Below, piece after piece: positions 33,559 to 43,736 of a DNA stretch of 43,801 bases. Origin of the DNA: Hydnum rufescens UP504 (lineage: Eukaryota > Basidiomycota > Agaricomycetes > Cantharellales > Hydnaceae); contig MU129150.1 in the NCBI GenBank assembly GCA_014904985.1, positions 29,373 through 73,173 of the forward strand, written 5' to 3'. Every line of letters begins with the position of its first letter. Position 1 is the stretch's first letter. The notes beneath the pieces were generated by a model. That model was not told the origin of the DNA and ran no database searches. It was given only the letters and a program-made list of their open reading frames with translations. Both the position numbers and the translations under genes were made by a program.

Positions 33559-34191
33559 TATGGTTGCTTAAGTTAGGTTACAAACCATGGAAACCTGAGT
33601 TCAAACCTGAACCTAACCTGTGGTCAGGTTCAGGTTAGGTTCAGGTTTAACCAAGGTTCAAACCTGAAATCATGAGCCCCTTCAGACATCAGAAATATCT
33701 GAGCTGAACACTGATTTTAATCATAATCCAGAATGAGCCATTGATTCTGGCAAGTTCCAGAACTATATAAGCAGGTTCCTTAGTGGAGAAATATGTTACT
33801 TTGAAGTGAAGCTAAGCATAAAACCTCATGCAAAGTTTATATTGACTAGACATAGACTAGGTATAGTCAATGTAAACTTTGCATGAGGTTTTATGTTTAA
33901 CTTCACTTCAAAGTAACATATTTCTCCACCAAGGAACCTGCTTACATAATTTGGAACTGTGCCAGAATTGATGACTCATTCTGGATTATGGTTAAAATTA
34001 GTGTTCAGCTCAGATATTTCTGATGTCTGAGGGGCTCATGATTTCAGGTTTGAACCTTGGTTAAACCTGAACCTAACCTAAGATAGATTTTATTCAGGTT
34101 AGGTTCAGGTTTTGCCAATTGAGGAGATTCAGGTTATGGTTAAGTTCAGGTTTTGCCCAAATGAGGCAAAACCTGACCTGAACCAACCATA
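33559..34191. mobile_element. Foldback hAT-type MITE (H1), copy 3, 633 bp, perfect 8-bp target duplication
   Basis: Begins TATGGTTGCTTAAG and ends ACCAACCATA. TGTGGGAT is repeated exactly at 33551-33558 and 34192-34199. The central palindrome (GACTAGACATAGACTAGGTATAG area near 33855) and the subterminal CCTGAACCT arrays match the other copies. This copy gives the clearest proof of the 8-bp hAT-type duplication. Confidence 0.93.
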
Positions 34192-34199
34192 TGTGGGAT

Positions 34200-34447
34200 C
34201 AAAGCCAGACTCCTTCCCAGTCATCATGGTGGCTTTCTCCACACTCAGTCTCCACATATAGTAATCAAGTCCTAAGTCCAAGATATTGATCTGAATTACA
34301 TAATAGATTATGAAATAATTGCAGAATTCAAGTTGAACCTGATCATCTATGCCAAATAACAATGCAGGAAAGCCACCATGACAACTGGCAAACAAGTTGT
34401 TTGGTCTAGGGCTTTGTTTATGCTGGATACAAACTTAACTCCACATT
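34200..34447 (+). repeat. ~250-bp repeat R3, left copy (inverted partner at 36492)
   Basis: The reverse complement is found at 36492-36745. Within each copy the ends are also inverted (TCATCATGGTGGCTTTC against GAAAGCCACCATGAC), so each unit is itself a weak foldback. The two copies bound a 2-kb block containing repeat R2 copy B. They may be two insertions of a small element or the terminal inverted repeats of a larger one. Confidence 0.8.
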
Positions 34448-35429
34448 TCTTTTTCATCTATGCCTGGCTCCTTTTATGCTGCATGGTCTTAATACTGAAT
34501 ACTGTGCTTTCAGCACCTACATGAAAATTTTAATGATGTCAGGGTTTTGTGCATTACTGAAATGGGTGTGAGATTTAGACCCACTGTGATATCATCAATA
34601 TTGGTCATTTGCTTCCTAAATTTTTTAGAGAAACTATCATAAGTATAGTTCCTGTCTGGTATAGCATTGGGAGCCAGAAGGTCAAAGATTTTCGTAGGAC
34701 TAGTTACAGCAGTCAATAGAAAATAGGAGATCTGGGATAATTGGATTGACAGTTTTCTGCTTGCCAAAGACATGGGGAGATATTGCATCTGTTAACTAAC
34801 ATATTCATATGTCTTCAATTCTGGGTCATGGATCCCATATATGTGTCAAGAGACTAGATAAAAGGTCTATGTACAATGTGTAAGAAAAGGGGATGAGGAA
34901 TGGTAGTTCTACTCAGTGTAAGCAGGAAAGAAATGAATCAATCCAGCTACAGTCCACATTGTTGAGTTGAGGACAAAGGAGGGGATCACAGAATTAATCT
35001 GAGTGCAGGTTCAAATGGGGGAGGTCTTTTGGAACAGGGAGAATTGCTGTGAGCCAACAAAGCCCAAGCAATTAAGTGAGAATGTGTGTTCTTGTGAAAT
35101 TACCACACCCTAAGGATCTCTTCTTGAGACCTTAGTAAAAGTGTAGCTAGAATCTGCTTTTTGTAGTGAGAAATCACCCAGGGACTAGCAGCAATTCAGA
35201 GAGCTTCAAACTGGAGGGAGGGGGAAGACTACTGAATTTGTGTGCTAGCTGCACCTAATATACAACTCAGACTTTGACTCAATAGAAAGTAAAAATGTTG
35301 GACATAAGGGACACATAGAGAAAAAGAAATGAAGTTAAATCTTTAAAACTGATGGAGATATTCCAATTTTAAGATAAAAGGGGAGATTGACACATTACAT
35401 GCTATTCCTCCTTTAATTCTGCACAAGTT
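34448..35429. other. CpG-poor spacer between R3 and R2
   Basis: No gene recognised. A minus-strand frame (34788-34510) of 92 codons shows no domain and no similarity to other repeats in the window. Confidence 0.4.
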
Positions 35430-36230
35430 CCCATAAGGAAAAGTGGAATAAGTCATCCTGGAGGTCTTCTCCATTGGACATAAGAGGGCTGGAAGTAATT
35501 CACTATTTGTGGTGGTGGAGCAAAGGGGGAGTCATGGGGAGGGAGTTGTCTTGTGAAAAATGTAGTTCTTATCCAATCACTTTTCCCTTGGTACTGTTCA
35601 GTGTGAATTTTTAACAGCTTTCAGCATGTGGTAGTTGTGCAATTAATTGGATAATAATTGGCTTTGAAAATCAAAACATACTCCTTCAGAGTATGAAAGA
35701 TGGAAAGATAATGGTACAGGGACTGCATTTTTGATCTGTTTGTTGTGTGTTTGGTATCGTTCGATAGGTACAATTCTTATCTTTCTGGGATGCTGTTGTT
35801 TCAAGTTGATCTGATCAAAACTGATGGAGAGATTCAAAAAATACTCCTTGCGAGTAGTGCAGCCCCTTTCTGGATCATGTGATGGATCTGCAAGTCCAGA
35901 ATCAGAACTAGGCCTGGTCCACATCATTACATAATCACAATCCTCCACCCTTAAGGCAGTAGGATGACTTGGGAGAATGGGCAAGTCATACAGTCTTGGA
36001 GAAGAATGGCAAGTTGAATTGCATTGTCCAAAGAAATTGGACTTGGAATAGGGCATAAACTGCCCCTTTTTGATGAGGACTATTGAAGTCCAATGGACAG
36101 TCAATAAATTGACTGGTATTCATAGTAAAGGAGTAGGGTGGAATTGTGGATTGATAGGGGGTAGGAATCCAATGGATTCTTGAATAAACAAATGATGAAG
36201 AATTCAATGAGCAGGGTGACAATTAATTAA
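35430..36230 (-). repeat. Dispersed repeat R2, copy B
   Basis: Inverted relative of 5490-6240; shared blocks are listed there. It includes two units of the ~157-165 bp motif (35585 and 35755). Minus-strand frames (36104-35643 and 36222-35986) are open over 150 and 78 codons but differ in reading from copy A, so open frames here are more likely due to low stop density. Confidence 0.65.
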
Positions 36231-36491
36231 TTCATTCATAAGTAAATTCAACATTGGATGAGGATTTTATAGTGCAGGGATTTATCCCTCCAACATAGGC
36301 TTACCTCAGTCTTGTATTAGAGGACTGAGGAAAGCTTTCAGCACAATTTGATGTTCTATACAGGTGGGTGAACAACAGATATAAGAGGAAAGCATTCTGT
36401 AAAAGGAAATACATCCATAAGTAGCATATGGCTAGCCTTGATCTTCAACAATATGCAATACCTGAGGAGCCATCAGCATACTGAGGAAAAT

Positions 36492-36745
36492 GGAATGTGG
36501 AGTTAAGTTTGTATCTGGCATAAACAAACCCTCAGGCCAAACAACTTGTTTGCCAGTCATCATGGTGGATTTCCTGCATTGTTATTCAGCATAGATGATC
36601 AGGTTTAACTTGAATTCTGCAATTAGTTCATAATCTATTATGTAATTTGGATCAATATCTTGGACTTAGGACTTGATTACTATATGCAGAGACCAAGCAT
36701 GGAGAAAGCCACCATGATGACTGGGAAGGAGTCTGGATCAAAGTG
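36492..36745 (-). repeat. ~250-bp repeat R3, right copy
   Basis: Reverse complement of 34200-34447, from GTGGAGTTAAGTTTGTATC to GGAGTCTGGATC. Slightly diverged. Confidence 0.8.
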
Positions 36746-37700
36746 AAATTTGTAAAATCTACAAAGAGTTGAACAAAGTACTACAGTCTTCCACCAGTCC
36801 TTGCATCACACTGGACCTTGCATCAAGGCTTCATATCTCTACTGATTTTGGTTGGTTTGCCTTGATTTGTTTTTCAAACAACTCACCTAGTTGTAAAAAA
36901 TTCATGAACAAAGTTTGGTGTAAAGCTGATGAGCCAATGTGGAGGAATGGGGCAATTATACAAGTTTTATACAGCTATTTTAACAAATCCACTGGCCATC
37001 CATCCCTTATGCAGTCTCCAACCTCCAGTTGACCTCCAAGAGTTATAGGATATCCAAATCAAGGCCCTTGGCTACAGTTTTTATTATTAATGCTATGAAT
37101 TTTGATTTGAACTGATGGAAGAAAATCCTGGAGAAGTAGGGTGTCCAGATGTTTCCCACAAATTACACCCCCCACCCTTTGCTTTTTAACTGCTGGATCC
37201 TGGTAAGATACAATCTCAAGCACAAAAACCTGAACTAGAATCAACAGAATGTGACAAAAAATCATTTTTTACCCATTACCAGTGCATTGAAAAAGACAGA
37301 TATGTGAGTGGCTTCAGACCAACCTAGTGGTTCCCAGCCTGTGATAGGGTCATGGGAGTCATCACTGACTCAGATTCATCATTGGGCAAGAGAAAGGTGA
37401 CTGGAAGGGGACAGTTGGTCATGATTCAAATACATATGTGTGTTTGATGCAAGGTCTGGGGTGTCCTGAAATCACCCCCTCTGCCCATTTCTTGAATCTC
37501 TCACACACAACAGCTCAGTTTATCTTAAGACTATCTACTACACAGCAGAGTGTTTAAAAACAAAATATTTGTGGGTTGCCAGCTACAGCAGCAGAACTTT
37601 GACTTCTGATGCAAGGACCAGTGGAAGACTGTAGTAAGTTTTCTTCAGTTGTACAATTCTTGGTCTGTCCTCTCTAAGATTTGATGATTACTACAAGGTT
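36746..37700. other. CpG-poor stretch, nothing recognised
   Basis: Short frames only (plus 36769-37032 of 87 codons without a domain). No repeat ends were found. Confidence 0.4.
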
Positions 37701-37734
37701 AAGAACCTCAACCTTCACCTGGCTCATGAGCATG

Positions 37735-37922
37735 TGAAAGAGGAGGCTTAATGTGTGAACAAGGAGGCTGAATGTGCAAATGAGGCAGAATGCATGAACA
37801 AGGAGGCAGAGGGGTGTCACAGAGAGGTGGAGGGACATTGCATTGCAGAAGATCAAGCTCATGCAGCAGAGACTTGCATTTATGAGCTTGAGGTGCAACT
37901 ACAACTGCAAATTCTCAACTGA
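37735..37922 (+). pseudogene. Coiled-coil C-terminus, copy 2
   Basis: The frame reads AHEHVKEEA, stop, CVNKEAECANEAECMNKEAE, then REVEGHCIAEDQAHAAETCI and YELEVQLQLQILN, stop at 37920-37922. The NKEAE unit is repeated in tandem. Long charged heptads indicate a coiled coil. It is broken by the in-frame TAA near 37750. Family unknown. Confidence 0.5.
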
Positions 37923-38194
37923 TAAAGATGCCTGTGTGGATGATTGTCAGGGTGACACTGCCATCGAGGCCACAAACAGAAAGAGGAAAGAGATTAATTA
38001 ACCACACACTATTGCAGTGGGAATCCTGAGAGATCGAAACTGGTGATCCCCCAACTGTGAAGGGCTATAAGTACTACTTCCTGCACACAGCCACCACAGC
38101 CCATCAAGATGACGTGTCTCCATCATGGACACAGCCCATCAGTCAGCCTCCACAGCCCATCATCACTAAGCCTCACTAAGCTGACACAGCTGTG

Positions 38195-38684
38195 CTACAA
38201 ATCCTGTGTGCACCTCCACATGGCTATGCCCCAACTTCCATATGCATCCCCCTTAGCATATATACTTCCAAGGCAGTGCATGCCTGGGTATTCCAAAGGT
38301 GTCCAAAGTGTCAAAGGACCATAATGATGCTGATGGAGTAGGGATTGGGACAGGTGGTGTGGATTCAGGGCCTGGGGGTGGAGGAGGGGGAGGGGAGTCT
38401 GGATTGGCAACTCCATGGACTCATGTGGGGAGTGGGGAATGACAGGTGCTGACAAGGGCACCAATGCTGCCACTGGTTGACTACCCAGCCCATAGCCCAC
38501 TGGCCAAGGTCCGATAGAATGAGGGCAATAATAATAAGAGAAATGCCAATAATGGCAAGGATGACAATAACCCCCTTACTGAATGGAGGGAGAGAGGAGA
38601 CAAGAGCATTTGAAGAAGTAGGCACCATATGATAGAGTCAACAAAGAATGATACTCTGATGGGTAAGTCCTCAGGTGGAAGCAA
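38195..38684 (-). pseudogene. Membrane/Pro-rich gene, inverted diverged copy
   Basis: Inverted relative of 28090-28608. The frame 38628-38365 carries the membrane segment VIVILAIIGISLIIIALIL and QWAMGWVVNQWQHWCPC. The proline-rich part continues in another frame (38500-38195: PVIPHSPHESMELPIQTP). The copy lies between two copies of the coiled-coil C-terminus, which run in the opposite direction. The wider homology to the D1 duplication spans about 37960-38690. Confidence 0.55.
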
Positions 38685-38887
38685 ATGTCAATTTGATCCT
38701 GACAATGATATGCTTCTACTTGCAATGATGGATTTCTCTGATTAACCCTCCTCTGTTTTGGCTCAGGTGCTCTAGGCTGCAAGTGACAGTTCTCACAAGG
38801 CTCAAGAGTGGGATTGCACCCACATTTCTCATGTTGTTGCCATTGCTTGCCCATCCTATAATATTTGACAACCTATAGATGCACCTT

Positions 38888-39016
38888 ATGAACAAGGAGG
38901 CAGAGGGGTGTCACAGAGAGGTGGAGGGATGTCGCATTGCAGAAGATTGAGCTCATACAGCTGAGACTCACCTCACTGAGCTCAAGGAGCAACTACAACT
39001 GTAGATTCTTGACTGA
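38888..39016 (+). pseudogene. Coiled-coil C-terminus, copy 3
   Basis: Reads MNKEAEGCHREVEGCRIAED, stop, AHTAETHLTELKEQLQL, stop, ILD, stop at 39014-39016. Two of the stops are absent from copies 1 and 2 (for example CAA to TAG/TGA type changes). A flanking block (TACTTGCAAT.ATGGATTTCTCTG) at 39047 repeats 38717, so this copy is part of a local tandem duplication. Confidence 0.5.
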
Positions 39017-39655
39017 TACAGATGGCTGTGGATGGTATGTGTCTACTTGCAATTATGGATTTCTCTGATTAATTTTCTGTTTTGGCTCAGTGTGCTGTAG
39101 GCTGCAAGTGGCAATTCTCACCACCTCAGTCAGCTGAGTAGGTGGGCCTTAATAGGGAGGACAAATCCCTCATCTAGTCAGTGTAAGCGGCCTATTTTTT
39201 CTTTGATGTCAATTGACATCTTGGCATCTTTCTGGAGCAGAATCAAACACTGTGAGCAGAAGCATATGGATATATTTGGCTGGGGGTATCAGGATAGGTC
39301 CTGGAATGCCCAGGAACACCCCTGAATGGGTCAGCAGGCCTGTTGATTCCTAATATGGAAATGTAATTACATAATAGCCTAAATAGGAAATTATGTATTC
39401 ACCAAAGTGGTGACATAATCATACACATATTATGTAATATATTATATAATATGTACTACCTAATATACATATTACCTAATTAATTATATAATCTAGGTTG
39501 CATGACCAGCACTCATGTGCCAGTCATGCAAAAAAGAGGGGGCACCCCTGCCCCAGACAAACTGGAGGGGTGGGGCAGGGGTCAGAGGGGCCCATCAGAG
39601 GGGATGGGGGTGGGTGAGCACGTAGGGGATCTATATGGGGGTCACAGTTAGTAAC
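39017..39655. other. Spacer with AT-rich run, no gene
   Basis: Contains the flank repeat of copy 3, a TTTGATGTCAATTGACATC palindrome near 39197 related to 17880, and an AT-rich tract of TATTATGTAATA-type repeats at 39360-39490. No coding feature. Confidence 0.45.
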
Positions 39656-39986
39656 TCATAGTAGTGCAAAAGGGCAGCCAGAGGCTGCCTTTTGCACTAG
39701 AGTAGTGAAATATAATAACATACCTACACCACCCCAGTCTACTGGGGTGTGGCAGCTTGTCCTGGGCTCTTGGTAGATGGAAGTGGTGGTGTTGCACAAC
39801 AGAAAAATTTTCCAGCAATTGCCAATAAATTGAACCCAGGACTCAACACTGGCAGTTGCCCCAGTTTCAAAGGCAAGCCACCTGCTGCTATGAAAAAGCC
39901 TAAATGCAGTAACTAGATAGACCAATATAAAAGGGTGGATTAGATGATACTCCATAATAACTTTGGATCATATCCAATTACATAAT
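39656..39986. repeat. D1-related repeat lacking the solo LTR (empty site), with hairpin
   Basis: Matches 18742-18832 plus 19665-19930 in direct orientation, including the hairpin (39662-39699) and CTACTGGGGTGTGG..GGGCTCTTGGTAGATGG. The L2 solo LTR is absent between them, so this is the pre-insertion structure. It is then interrupted at 39987 by an H1 MITE at a site that is uninterrupted in D1. Confidence 0.85.
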
Positions 39987-40430
39987 TATGGTTGCCTAAG
40001 TTAGGTTCAGGTCAGGTTTTGCCTCATTTGGGCAAAACCTGAACTTAACCATAACCTGAATCTCCTCAATTGGCAAAACCTGAACCTAACCTGAATAAAA
40101 TCTATCTTAGGTTAGGTTAGGTTCAGGTTTAACCAAGGTTCAAACCTGAAATCATGAGCCCCTTCAGACATCAGAAATATCTGAGCTGAACACTAATTTC
40201 AACCATAATCCAGAATGAGTCATCAATTCTGGCAAGTTCCAGAATTATGTAAGCAGGTTCCTTAGTGGAGAAATATGTTACTTTGAAGTGAAGTTAAACA
40301 TAAAACCTCATGCAAAGTTTACATTGACTATACCTAGTCTATGTCTAGTCAATATAAACTTTGCATGAGGTTTTATGCTTAGCTTCACTTCAAAGTAACA
40401 TATTTCTCCACCAAGGAACCTGCTTATATA
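39987..40430. mobile_element. Foldback hAT-type MITE (H1), copy 4, truncated
   Basis: Begins TATGGTTGCCTAAGTTAGG and runs through the central palindrome, then stops at CAAGGAACCTGCTTATATA. The complete copies continue for about 200 more bases. The break falls at TA followed by CAGGTATTCACCACTT, the likely start of a pogo-type element, so the truncation is explained by that insertion. The missing part is not found further right in the window. Confidence 0.8.
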
Positions 40431-42760
40431 CAGGTATTCACCACTTAATGGCTGCTAAACTATTCATCTGTGTTTCTAGCCAGCTACTTTAATCTTTGTG
40501 GTATCCTTATTATTGGATGTCCTAAGGGGCCATCCTAAGATTCTAAAGCCAAAGACATGGGCCAAAATAAGGAGTTTTAATGGCATAGGCTGTGAAGTCG
40601 TGAGGGGTCCTTAAAATCACATATCATCACTGAATGGTCAGATGTGACTAAGCTGTGACAGCACTTGAACATCAAGCTTCCATCTCCTCATCCTTGCCTT
40701 CACTCCTGTCACCATTCCCAGATCCCCCTGCTGTCAACTCTATAAGCATCTCTGGGTATTTCTCCCTCATCCAATCCTTTTTTAACACCACCTTTGGTGC
40801 TTTTGGTATCAGCTCCCTTGCAGCCTTATGCTGAGCCTTTTCCTCCCACCACTTGGTGAGCATGGCATCTTGAATGCCCTTAAATTTCTTCCATTCCTTC
40901 ACCACCTCCCTCTTCTTCTTTGTTGACTTCTGTTTGCTTGTGATTCACTCCATATTCTCAGCTACACACTTTTCAAAAAGCCTTGTGGGTGATAAGTCGG
41001 CCAAATGAGTTTTTAATATGGTGAGTCTTTGGTTTGTTCTTTTGTTCCTCCTGGGATGCTAGCTGATTCCGAGCTCACATCTGTACCATGCCACTCAGTG
41101 CTAGCTGTGCATTGAGGGCATCAAGTGCCCATACTGCTGCCACCTCTCACTCCTCCACTGCCTTCAACTGAGCCTGAATTGTGCTCTCACTCTCCTCCAC
41201 TTCCTTTCAACTTCACCATGGCTTTGTTGGTGTCTTAGTCAGACTCCAATTGACCTTCAGTAAATCAGCTACTCAACTGTAAGCATGCTCTGGGAGTTTG
41301 AAGGTTGACCAAAGGGGTGATGATGACACTATGAAACTAGATGATGAGGAGAATGAAAATGAGCTCTCGAGAGCATCTACTGCCCCCCTTTGGGCCTGAG
41401 CAAAGGCAGGCAGCATTGCCTGATCTCTAGGTGTTACAGGTGTGTGGAGTGTGGGATCAAGTCTAGGACTGAGTGTGGGGTCAAGGATGATGCCACTATC
41501 ATTGTGTTCATGCATGTGTATGTCCTGGGACTTGTCGAAGTTCATCTGGTGAGTTTTCATGTTCAAAGTGCTGGGACATGAGCTGATTGTGAAGGTACAT
41601 CACTTGCTTTATGGGGCTGGGGACAATGGAAGCTGTGCAGATGTTGAGTGCTCAATGCTTGGTGTGAGCTGCTTGGGGGATATGACATCTGGATTGAATG
41701 GCCAGATGCCAGTCTTTGCGAATGATGAGAGGATCGTCTCTTTCATTAATGCTTGTATGTGTGCTGCACCATATACTTCTAAAAAGGTGTCCTGGTTGAG
41801 GGTTTTTGGCCAGTTCTTTGCATTCCAGGGCATCCCTAGCTGTCATCCATGCAGCCTTCAGTGCTGCAAATGCTACAACATCCAGACCTTGGAGGACATG
41901 AGTAGCATGGGCTTGGATAGCAAAGTATGATGATATTTTTTTCTCATGCCAGGTGAATAAACACAATACTCCAGTGTGAGTTGTGTCCATCCACCAGTAA
42001 AAGCTGCAGAGTCCCAGCTGCCTTTGTCTCTGTACAATTGTTGAAATCATTGAGCCAGTTGACAGCAATGTCTGTATTTGTCCAACCATTTTCAGTAATG
42101 CAGACTCTGTGGCTAGTGAGTAGAATTGTTTTCTTTGAAGCCATGCCTGTTACTCATGAAGCCTTGAGAGGATCACCAATATGCCAATCATCTTTCACCT
42201 CCCATGCTTGGAAGATTACTGTTGGTGGAAGTGAAGTACCATCAGCACAGATTGTCACAATCACACTGAAATTTTCACAATTACCATCACACTGGATGTG
42301 CTGACACTTTCTTGTTTTCCTGGTCACCACTTTAACTGGCTGTCCAGTCCCAAATGGAAAGCCACTCTCATCCATCCCATATATATTTTGTGGCTCAAAG
42401 TGATATTGATTGAACTGGGCCTCTACAAGCTTGAACCAGTGTTCAATGGTTGCAGGATTGACAGCCACTGCACAAATTGTTTTGAGGTTTGTTGTCCACT
42501 TCATATTGATGTGCTCCATAGGCTAACAAATTAGTCAACCCAGTTCTTCCCCAGGCTCTTGACATCTGGATGATGGACCTGGACCATCTCAAGTGCATCT
42601 ATCCCACGAATTATATCCAACACAATTTCCAGCCAAATTGGGTGCGCAGGGGTAATGAAGATATGAGCGCAAGAAATGTCTGGACCATTGAAATTATTGT
42701 CCTCCCCCTTTGCAGAATATGTACGAGACTTGAAAATTTTCCACAATCAGTATGATATTA
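40431..42760 (-). mobile_element. Decayed pogo/Fot1-type element
   Basis: The left end is placed at CAGGTATTCACCACTTAATGG, directly after TATATA, because the H1 MITE is cut there and Tc1/mariner-superfamily elements insert at TA. The interior encodes a DDD transposase on the minus strand. A matching right terminal repeat was not found, so the right boundary is only the start of the readable coding region. Confidence 0.6.
40672..42746 (-). pseudogene. Pogo/Fot1-like (DDE_1, Tc1/mariner superfamily) transposase pseudogene
   Basis: Cut-and-paste transposase. Read from 42746: an N-terminal piece of the CENP-B/Tc5 helix-turn-helix ends VKSLGKNWVD, stop, FVSLW. The next frame gives NPATIEHWFKLVEAQF, YGMDESGFPFGTGQP (first catalytic Asp) and ENFSVIVTICADG. 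An in-frame TGA after DPLKAS (probably CGA before) is followed by ENGWTNTDIAVNWLNDF and LLLVDGHNSHW (second Asp). After a frameshift come AHATHVLQGLDVVAFAAL (third Asp), a further shift, then FAKTGIWPFNPDVISPKQL. The last readable part (40905-40672) is a lysine-rich tail (KWWEEKAQHKAARELIPKAP). The DDD triad and the GIWPFNPD motif identify the family. At least five lesions make it inactive. Confidence 0.88.
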
Positions 42761-43300
42761 ATGTACTACATTAAGTACCCAAATCAGCCAATCCCACACC
42801 CCTTTAAGGGAATGAAGACCAAGGTCACCCAGCAGCCACTGGCAAATTGCTAAAATGTGTAAGGGTGTGAGGATTGTTCAGCTAAATTTGCTCATCATAG
42901 CCCATCTATATATAGCTCGTTTAGGTGAAGAACATATCAAACATTATCATCCCATATTTGCTCCAGTAAGTACAGAGATATGAGGGAAACAAGTTTAAAC
43001 ATTGAAAATCAATTTACTCCCCCCACGAGACAAGGTATGGACTTGAAATTAAACATGGGTTATGATCATAAAATTAACTAACCATATGCCAAAATCAGCA
43101 TATTCTGTTTACTTCTAGATATTCAACTCCCTTTTCAGGCAAAAAGAGAACAGCAAGCTACCATGAATGTTAAACACTTTAAATTACACCCAAAATAGGT
43201 GGAACAGGCTTATAATATTATATCCCTGACTGTATCCAAAAATGGAATGAATTGGATGTGTGGAAGTAGCTTAAATTGAGGGGGAGGGGGAGGAAGATCA
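42761..43300 (+). repeat. T290 repeat, right array (two units)
   Basis: Units share GAGATATGAGGGAAACAAGT (42980) and GGTATGGACTTGAAA..ATGATCATAAAA with the array at 31348-31930, and end in the same AATTGGATGTGTGGAAGT.GCTTAAAT flank (31910 and 43250). Parts of the first unit overlap the start of the pogo coding area, so the pogo element may have inserted beside or into this array. Confidence 0.7.
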
Positions 43301-43347
43301 AAAGTGAATTACATAAGATGTAGAACAGCATCAGGAAGTGCAAATGG

Positions 43348-43395
43348 GCTGTGGAGGCTCTGGAGTGGGGGACCTTGCTCCACAGCCTCCACAGC
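43348..43395. repeat. Imperfect hairpin
   Basis: GCTGTGGAGGCTCTGGAG, a 12-base loop, then CTCCACAGCCTCCACAGC. Two or three mismatches in an 18-bp stem. Confidence 0.7.
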
Positions 43396-43416
43396 ATGCA
43401 GAGTCAGCAGAGTAAA

Positions 43417-43736
43417 CCAGGCTTAATTATGTCACCCTCAAAATTTGAAGCAAGCCTCAACATATCTCTAGCTCAACAAATCTCTTGTAGTTGTAAAAAA
43501 AAAGTGGCAATTATTGTACAAAGATTAATCCAAAAATGCATACATACTCAAATCTTGTCCAAAAGTCTCCCTGATCATCAGGGAGACTTTTGACAAGATT
43601 TGAGTATGTATGCATTTTTGGATTAATCTTTGTACATAATTGCCCCTTTTTTTTTGACAACTACAAGAGATTTGTTGAGCTAGAGATATGTTAGGCTTGG
43701 CCCAAATTATGAGGCAACCTCATAATTAAGCCTGGT
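43417..43736. mobile_element. Foldback MITE, ~320 bp, near-perfect palindrome
   Basis: Ends CCAGGCTTAATTATG and CATAATTAAGCCTGG. Arms of about 157 bp meet at CTCCCTGATCATCAGGGAG (centre near 43574) with very few mismatches, the main one being an A-run/T-run length difference and a small indel near the ends. TA occurs next to both ends, so a TA duplication is possible but not certain. No coding capacity. Confidence 0.85.

Noticed and set aside
36769..37032. 87-codon plus ORF
   Set aside because: No domain, no related copy in the window, and average composition for CpG-poor sequence.
41559..41930. 123-codon plus ORF
   Set aside because: Antisense shadow of the pogo transposase C-terminal part.
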